This document shows, piece after piece, positions 14,477-18,580 of a stretch of DNA of 18,580 bases. The position numbers were made by a program, and so were the translations under genes. The notes beneath the pieces were generated by a model that saw only the letters and a list, made by a program, of their open reading frames with translations, was not told where the DNA came from and ran no database searches. The stretch covers positions 1 to 18,580 of the forward strand of contig JAEWAD010000482.1 of assembly GCA_023391905.1 (NCBI GenBank). Direction: 5' to 3'. The first letter of the stretch is position 1. Every line of letters starts with the position of its first letter. The stretch is from Pseudomonadota bacterium. Lineage in GTDB: Bacteria > Pseudomonadota > Alphaproteobacteria > Rhizobiales > Kaistiaceae.

Positions 14477-15468
14477 GCGCGCCGCTGCTCGAACTCGACG
14501 ATCTCGTCGTCACCTTCACGACCCGGCGCGGCCGCATCGAGGCGGTGCGCGGCGTGTCGCTCGCAGTCCGGCCCGGCGAGACGCTCGGCATCGTCGGCGA
14601 GAGCGGCTCCGGCAAGAGCGTCACCATGCAGGCGGTGATGGGGGTGGTCGATTCCCCCGGCGCGGTCGAGCATGGCGACATCAGTTGGCGCGGCCGCTCG
14701 CTGCTGATGCATGAGGGCGAGGCCGCCGACATTCGCGGCCGCGACATCGCCATGGTGTTCCAGGACGCGATGACCTCGCTCGACCCGCTGTTTTCGATCG
14801 GCACGCAGATCGGCGAGGTTCTGGCGCGCCATCGCGGCGTGACCGGCGCCGCCGCGCGCGCCCGCACGATCGAATTGCTCGAGCTGGTCGGAATCGCCAA
14901 TCCGGGCCCGCGCCTGCATTACCTGCCGCACCAGTTCTCCGGCGGCATGCGCCAGCGCATCATGATCGCCATGGCGCTCGCCGCCGAGCCGGCGCTGCTG
15001 ATCGCCGACGAGCCGACCACCGCGCTCGACGTCACCGTGCAGGCGCAGATCGTCGACCTCCTGGTCGAGCTGCGCGACCGGCTCGGCCTCGCCATCGTCC
15101 TCGTCACCCACGATCTCGGCCTCGTCGCCGAGCTCTGCGACCGCGTCGCCGTCATGTATGCCGGCCGCATCGTCGAGACGGCGGATGTCTGGAGCCTGTT
15201 CGAGGCGCCGGCCCACCCCTATACGGCAGGTCTTCTGAAGGCGACGCCGGCGATCGACGATCTGCCGGAGCGGCTCGAGACGATCGAGGGCAGCCCGCCC
15301 GATCCATCCGACCTTCCGAGCGGCTGCGCCTTCCGCCTGCGCTGCCCGCGTGCCGATGCCGCCTGCGCCGGCGCGCCGCCGCTGACGCATCCGGCCGAGG
15401 GCCGCAGCGTGCTCTGCTGGCACCCGGAATATCTCACGGCCCCGGGCCCGGAGGTCGCGCATGTCTAG
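14473..15468 (+). CDS. Peptide/nickel-type ABC transporter ATP-binding protein (DppD type)
   Basis: First of the two ATPases of the importer, 331 aa. Walker A is GESGSGKS (residues 42-49), the Q-loop is VFQDAMTSLDPLF, the signature is FSGGMRQRI, Walker B is LLIADEPTTALD and the switch histidine is in VTHDLG. The C-terminal extension is the oligopeptide-transporter domain, starting HPYTAGLL and containing four cysteines (SGCAF, RLRCPRADAACAG, SVLCWHP). In relatives that arrangement can hold an iron-sulfur cluster. The start at 14473 overlaps the permease stop. An in-frame extension to 14311 is within the permease gene and rejected. The stop overlaps the next ATPase start by 8 bp. Confidence 0.94.
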   Translation: MSAPLLELDDLVVTFTTRRGRIEAVRGVSLAVRPGETLGIVGESGSGKSVTMQAVMGVVDSPGAVEHGDISWRGRSLLMHEGEAADIRGRDIAMVFQDAMTSLDPLFSIGTQIGEVLARHRGVTGAAARARTIELLELVGIANPGPRLHYLPHQFSGGMRQRIMIAMALAAEPALLIADEPTTALDVTVQAQIVDLLVELRDRLGLAIVLVTHDLGLVAELCDRVAVMYAGRIVETADVWSLFEAPAHPYTAGLLKATPAIDDLPERLETIEGSPPDPSDLPSGCAFRLRCPRADAACAGAPPLTHPAEGRSVLCWHPEYLTAPGPEVAHV

Positions 15469-16453
15469 CCCCGACATCCAGAAGACGGACACCGCGCCGC
15501 TCGTCGAGGCGCGCGGGCTCTCCGTCAGCTACCCCGTGCCGCGCGCCGCCTTCTGGCAGAAGAAGCCGGCCCCCTTCCGCGCCGTCGAGGACATCGATTT
15601 TTCGATCGGCCACGGCGAAACGCTCGGCATCGTCGGCGAGAGCGGATCGGGCAAGAGCACGATCGGCCGCGCGTTGCTCGGCCGCGTCCCGCTCTCCGCC
15701 GGCAGCGCCCGCTTCCGTGGCGAGGACATCTCCAGCCTATCCGGCGGCGCCATGCGCCGGATGCGCCGTCATATCCAGGCGGTGATGCAGGATCCCTATG
15801 CCAGCCTGAACCCGCGCATGCGCGTCGCCGACATCATCGCCGAGCCGCTCGTCGTGCACGGCATCGCCCGCGGCGCCGAGGCGCGCGCCCGCGTTGACGA
15901 ACTGCTCGACTTGGTCGGCCTGCCGCCCGACGCCGGCCAGCGCCATCCCGGCACCTTCTCCGGCGGCCAGCGCCAGCGCATCGGCATCGCCCGCGCGCTT
16001 GCCATGGAGCCGGCCTTCATCGTCGCCGACGAACCGGTCTCGGCGCTCGACGTCTCGGTCCGAGCCCAGATCGTCAATCTGTTCCGCGACCTGCAGCAGA
16101 AGCTCGGCGTCTCCTATCTCTTCATCGCGCACGACCTCGCCATCGTCCGGCACGTCTCGCACCGCATCGCCGTCGTCTATGCGGGCCGCATCGTCGAGAT
16201 GAGCGCCCGCGACGATCTCTACACGACGCCGATCCACCCCTACACGCAGGCGCTGCTCGATGCCGTGCCCGTGCCGGATCCACGCAAGCGCAGGACCGGC
16301 CGGACGACCGTGCGCGGCGAACTCGGCGCCATCCCGGCGTCGGGCTGCCGCTTCGCGCCGCGCTGCCCGCTCGCCTCCGAACAGTGCCGGCGCGAGGTTC
16401 CGCCGCTGCTGGAGCGGGCTCCGGGGCACCACGCCGCCTGCTGGAACGCCTGA
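15461..16453 (+). CDS. Peptide/nickel-type ABC transporter ATP-binding protein (DppF type)
   Basis: Second ATPase of the importer, 330 aa. Walker A is GESGSGKS (residues 59-66), the Q-loop is VMQDPYASLNPRM (characteristic of the DppF/OppF branch), the signature is FSGGQRQRIGIARAL, Walker B is FIVADEPVSALD and the switch histidine is in IAHDLA. The C terminus has the same peptide-transporter extension as its partner (HPYTQALL then SGCRF, APRCPLASEQC, HHAACW), again with four cysteines. DppD and DppF types form a heterodimer under the two permeases. It is the last gene of this operon. I see no intrinsic terminator after it, and 132 bp later the sugar binding protein starts on the same strand. 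Confidence 0.94.
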   Translation: MSSPDIQKTDTAPLVEARGLSVSYPVPRAAFWQKKPAPFRAVEDIDFSIGHGETLGIVGESGSGKSTIGRALLGRVPLSAGSARFRGEDISSLSGGAMRRMRRHIQAVMQDPYASLNPRMRVADIIAEPLVVHGIARGAEARARVDELLDLVGLPPDAGQRHPGTFSGGQRQRIGIARALAMEPAFIVADEPVSALDVSVRAQIVNLFRDLQQKLGVSYLFIAHDLAIVRHVSHRIAVVYAGRIVEMSARDDLYTTPIHPYTQALLDAVPVPDPRKRRTGRTTVRGELGAIPASGCRFAPRCPLASEQCRREVPPLLERAPGHHAACWNA

Positions 16454-16496
16454 GCCCGACGACGCGCCCTTCCCTAGAGACAGCGATGTCATCGAT

Positions 16497-16518
16497 GCCG
16501 ATTGACCCGTCAATCGGC
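16497..16518. promoter_or_regulatory. 22-bp palindrome, candidate operator before the sugar binding protein
   Basis: Arms GCCGATTGAC and GTCAATCGGC are exact complements around a 2-base centre (CC). A 2-base centre is too tight for an RNA terminator loop and no T-run follows, so it looks like a DNA site for a dimeric regulator. It lies 68 bp upstream of the ATG at 16586 and contains TTGACC, which could also be a -35 box. A LacI-type or similar sugar regulator would fit, but no such gene is in the window. Confidence 0.55.
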
Positions 16519-16585
16519 CTGTGACAGCCTCCTTGCGAGCCACGAAAACAAGTCCATGAACGGACGGCTCCTGGGAGGAAATGCC

Positions 16586-17599
16586 ATGAGAACCACACCC
16601 GTACTGGGTGCGCTCGCCGTTTTGCTTCTGGCCAGCGCCGCCCATGCCGACACATCCGCCAAGAAGATCGCCTTCTCCAACAACTACGCCGGCAATTCCT
16701 GGCGGCAGGCGATGCTCAAGAGCTACGAGATCGTCACGCAGAAGGCGGTCGCCGACGGCATCGTCGCCGCGTCCGACATCTTCACCACCGCCGACCAGGA
16801 AGTGCCGACACAGGCGGCGCAGATCCAGAACCTGATCCTGCAGGGCTACGACGCGATCGTCATCAACGCCGCCTCGCCCGACGCGCTCAACGGCGCCGTC
16901 AAGCAGGCCTGCGACGCCGGCATCGTCGTCGTCTCGTTCGACGGCATCGTCACCGAGCCCTGCGCCTATCGCGTCGTCGTCGACTTCAAGGCCATGGGCC
17001 GCGAGGAAGTCGAGCAGATGGCGAAGTTCCACCCCGAGGGTGGCAACCTGCTCGAGATCCGCGGCCTCGCCGGCACCTCGATCGACGACGAGATCCACGC
17101 CGGCATCGCCGAGGGCGTGGCCAAGCATTCGCAGTTCAAGATCGTCAATTCGGTGACCGGCAACTGGGACCAGACGACGGCCCAGAAGGCGGTCGCGACC
17201 GTACTGCCCTCGCTGCCTGAGATCGTCGGCGTGGTGACCCAGGGCGGCGATGGCTACGGCACGGCGCAGGCCTTCGCCGCCGCCGGCAAGCCTCGCCCGA
17301 CCATCATCATGGGCAACCGCCAGGACGAGCTCGCCTGGTGGAAGGACCAGAAGGCCAAGGACGGCTACAAGACCTGGTCGGCCTCGATCGCGCCGGGCGT
17401 GTCGTCGCTCGCCTTCTGGGTCGCGCAGCAGGTGCTCGACGGCCGCACCGACGTGCCGCACGACCTTCTGGTGCCCTACCTCGCCTTCACCCAGGAGGAT
17501 TTTGAAGCCGCCCTGCCGAACATTCCGGAAGGCAGCGTCGCCACGACGGAATACACGCAGGCCGACGCGATCGAGACGATCAAGGCCAACATCAAGTAG
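16586..17599 (+). CDS. Sugar ABC transporter substrate-binding protein (RbsB-like)
   Basis: Periplasmic receptor of 337 aa of the ribose/galactose-type (periplasmic binding protein 1/4) fold, feeding the ABC transporter whose ATPase follows. Residues 1-21 are a Sec signal peptide (MRTTPVLGALAVLLLASAAHA), after which KKIAFSNNYAGNSWRQAM begins the first lobe. QAAQIQNLILQGYDAIVINAASPDAL (about 77-102, quoted in part: LILQGYDAIVINAASPDAL) is the classic second motif of RbsB-like proteins. Two cysteines in the mature protein (109 and 126) could pair. The start is fixed by a strong ribosome binding site, GGGAGGAA, five bases before the ATG; the longer frame from 16502 is unlikely. A 22-bp palindrome lies upstream. 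The sugar cannot be identified from the sequence. Confidence 0.92.
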   Translation: MRTTPVLGALAVLLLASAAHADTSAKKIAFSNNYAGNSWRQAMLKSYEIVTQKAVADGIVAASDIFTTADQEVPTQAAQIQNLILQGYDAIVINAASPDALNGAVKQACDAGIVVVSFDGIVTEPCAYRVVVDFKAMGREEVEQMAKFHPEGGNLLEIRGLAGTSIDDEIHAGIAEGVAKHSQFKIVNSVTGNWDQTTAQKAVATVLPSLPEIVGVVTQGGDGYGTAQAFAAAGKPRPTIIMGNRQDELAWWKDQKAKDGYKTWSASIAPGVSSLAFWVAQQVLDGRTDVPHDLLVPYLAFTQEDFEAALPNIPEGSVATTEYTQADAIETIKANIK

Positions 17600-17628
17600 G
17601 CCGTCTGCTGCCCTCGTGCAGTCCTCGA

Positions 17629-17648
17629 GCGCCTTCGCACGAAGGCGC
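17629..17648 (+). other. Intercistronic hairpin 1 after the sugar binding protein
   Basis: GCGCCTTC and GAAGGCGC are exact complements around GCAC. It starts 29 bases after the binding protein stop and is not followed by a T-run. It is probably an mRNA-stabilising 3' structure rather than a full terminator. Confidence 0.6.
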
Positions 17649-17662
17649 GATCCCACGAAGAG

Positions 17663-17705
17663 CCGGGTCCTTTCCGCGCGGCCAACAGGCGCTGAAAGGA
17701 TCCGG
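17663..17705 (+). other. Intercistronic hairpin 2, covering a possible ribosome binding site
   Basis: CCGGGTCCTTTC (17663-17674) and GAAAGGATCCGG (17694-17705) form a 12-bp stem with one G-U pair and a 19-base loop. The right arm contains AAAGGA, the best Shine-Dalgarno-like stretch before the ATPase gene, so folding would hide it. The stem ends 17 bases before the ATPase ATG. Confidence 0.6.
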
Positions 17706-17722
17706 GCGAATGCGAAAACGGA

Positions 17723-18580
17723 ATGTCCGAGGGTAGCCCTGTCATCGTGAAGCTCGACGGCGTCGAGCGCCATTTCGGCGCCGTCCGGGCCCTCGACGGC
17801 GTCGACTTCGCGGTCGGCGGCGGCGAGTGCATCGGCCTCGTCGGCCACAACGGCGCCGGCAAGTCGACGCTCATGCACATCCTGGCCGGCACCGGATCGC
17901 CGGATCGCGGCACCATCGCCGTGCGCGGAGCGCCCGAGACGGCCTATTCGGTCGCCCGCGCGCAGGCGCTCGGCATCCGCTGCGTGTTCCAGGAATTGTC
18001 GCTCTGCCCCAATCTCACCGTGGCCGAGAACACCCACATCAGCCATGCGTCGCTGCGCGGCCCGGGCTGGCGGAAGCGGTCGGCGGCGCTGATCCGCGCC
18101 AAGCTGGACGAGATCTTTCCCGGCCACGGCATCGAGCCATCCGACGTCGTCGGCGACCTCGCCATCGGCCAGCGCCAGATGGTCGAGGTGGCGCGCGCCT
18201 TCACCGTCACCGACCAGCCGCTGCACCTCGTCATCCTCGACGAACCGACCTCGTCGCTCGACGCCCACACGGCCGGGCAACTGCTCGCCTTCGTCGGCCG
18301 GGCCCGCGCCGAGGGCGTCAGCACCATCCTGATCTCGCATGTGCTCGGCGAGGTGCTCTCGACCGCCAACCGCATCGTCGTCATGCGCGACGGCCGAGTC
18401 GTGGCGAGCGATGCCGCCTCGGCCTTCGATCGCGACCGCCTCGTCGCCACCATGGGCGGGGCACGCCAGCACGACCGGGATCCCGGCGCAGCGGCGCGAA
18501 CGCGCGGCGCGACGCCCGTCAAGGTCCGGGCCCGTCCGCGCGGCCAGCGCGGCTCGGCCGAACTCGTCGCCCACCAGGGC
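17723..18580 (+). CDS. Sugar ABC transporter ATP-binding protein (RbsA/MglA type), N-terminal part, cut by window end
   Basis: The first 286 codons of a sugar-import ATPase; no stop is reached before the window ends. Proteins of this type have two ABC domains in one chain (about 500 aa), and what is visible is the whole first domain plus the start of the linker to the second. Motifs: Walker A GHNGAGKS (residues 41-48), Q-loop VFQELSLCPNLTVAEN (88-103), signature LAIGQRQMVEVARA (146-159, a mild variant of LSVGQQQ), Walker B VILDEPTSSLD (170-180) and the switch histidine in ISHVLGEV (His206). It follows the RbsB-like binding protein and so belongs to the same importer; the permease is expected downstream. 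The ATG at 17723 has a poor ribosome binding site. A GTG at 17747 is an alternative start. Confidence 0.9.
   Translation, partial: MSEGSPVIVKLDGVERHFGAVRALDGVDFAVGGGECIGLVGHNGAGKSTLMHILAGTGSPDRGTIAVRGAPETAYSVARAQALGIRCVFQELSLCPNLTVAENTHISHASLRGPGWRKRSAALIRAKLDEIFPGHGIEPSDVVGDLAIGQRQMVEVARAFTVTDQPLHLVILDEPTSSLDAHTAGQLLAFVGRARAEGVSTILISHVLGEVLSTANRIVVMRDGRVVASDAASAFDRDRLVATMGGARQHDRDPGAAARTRGATPVKVRARPRGQRGSAELVAHQG

Noticed and set aside
14130..15492. Minus-strand frames antisense to the peptide ATPase and permease
   Set aside because: They are shadows of DppC/DppD-type genes with complete motifs on the plus strand.
15737..18574. A 945-codon open frame on the minus strand across the DppF, sugar binding protein and sugar ATPase genes
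   Set aside because: It is antisense to three genes with intact family motifs. Its translation is a low-complexity mix rich in Asp, Gly, Arg, Ala and His with no recognisable domain. Long antisense frames are expected in DNA with such high third-position GC.
1..18580. CRISPR arrays, tRNA/rRNA genes, insertion sequences, prophage or toxin-antitoxin genes
   Set aside because: No direct-repeat arrays, transposase motifs, tRNA-like structures or phage proteins were seen. The only transposase-like hint is the short N-terminal helix of the 1956-2837 protein.

Overview
The window is GC-rich DNA, almost fully coded and tightly packed. Genes overlap at stop/start codons (ATGA-type junctions) and use ATG and GTG starts. 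The gene content (TRAP, peptide-ABC and sugar-ABC importers, a GntR/FCD regulator, a class III aminotransferase) fits a metabolically versatile alphaproteobacterium, most likely of the Hyphomicrobiales. That placement is inference from style and content; there is no rRNA or other phylogenetic marker here. I see no phage, IS, tRNA, CRISPR or plasmid genes.

Layout. (1) 4-2837, plus strand: a three-gene operon of a MacB/FtsX-type ABC permease, its ATPase and an unrecognised 293-aa membrane protein with an N-terminal coiled coil. (2) 2856-5050, minus strand: a ClC-type chloride/proton antiporter followed 20 bp later by a TSUP (TauE/SafE) anion transporter, convergent with block 1. (3) 5163-10680: a probable catabolic module. 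On the minus strand are a class III aminotransferase and a TRAP transporter in the order binding protein (P), small permease (Q), large permease (M), closed by an intrinsic terminator. Divergent from them is a GntR/FCD regulator. (4) 10755-16453: a peptide/nickel-type ABC importer. The binding protein is on the minus strand with its own terminator, and the two permeases and two ATPases run divergently on the plus strand. (5) 16497-18580: the start of a ribose-type sugar ABC importer, with the binding protein and the first half of the ATPase, which runs off the window.

How it works together. This is essentially a transport island: six systems in 18.6 kb. The most informative regulatory signal is a 15-bp near-palindrome, TATCGATTATTGATA, found in related form three times. 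It lies upstream of the TRAP binding protein, upstream of the aminotransferase and upstream of the GntR gene. It probably marks the operator of that GntR protein and ties these genes into one small regulon for import and transamination of an unidentified amino compound. Other non-coding structure includes a terminator-like hairpin between the TRAP binding protein and its permeases, a 22-bp palindrome before the sugar binding protein, and two strong hairpins before the sugar ATPase, the second of which covers a possible ribosome binding site. I found no clear evidence of a wholly new biological system. The least explained protein is the one at 1956-2837.
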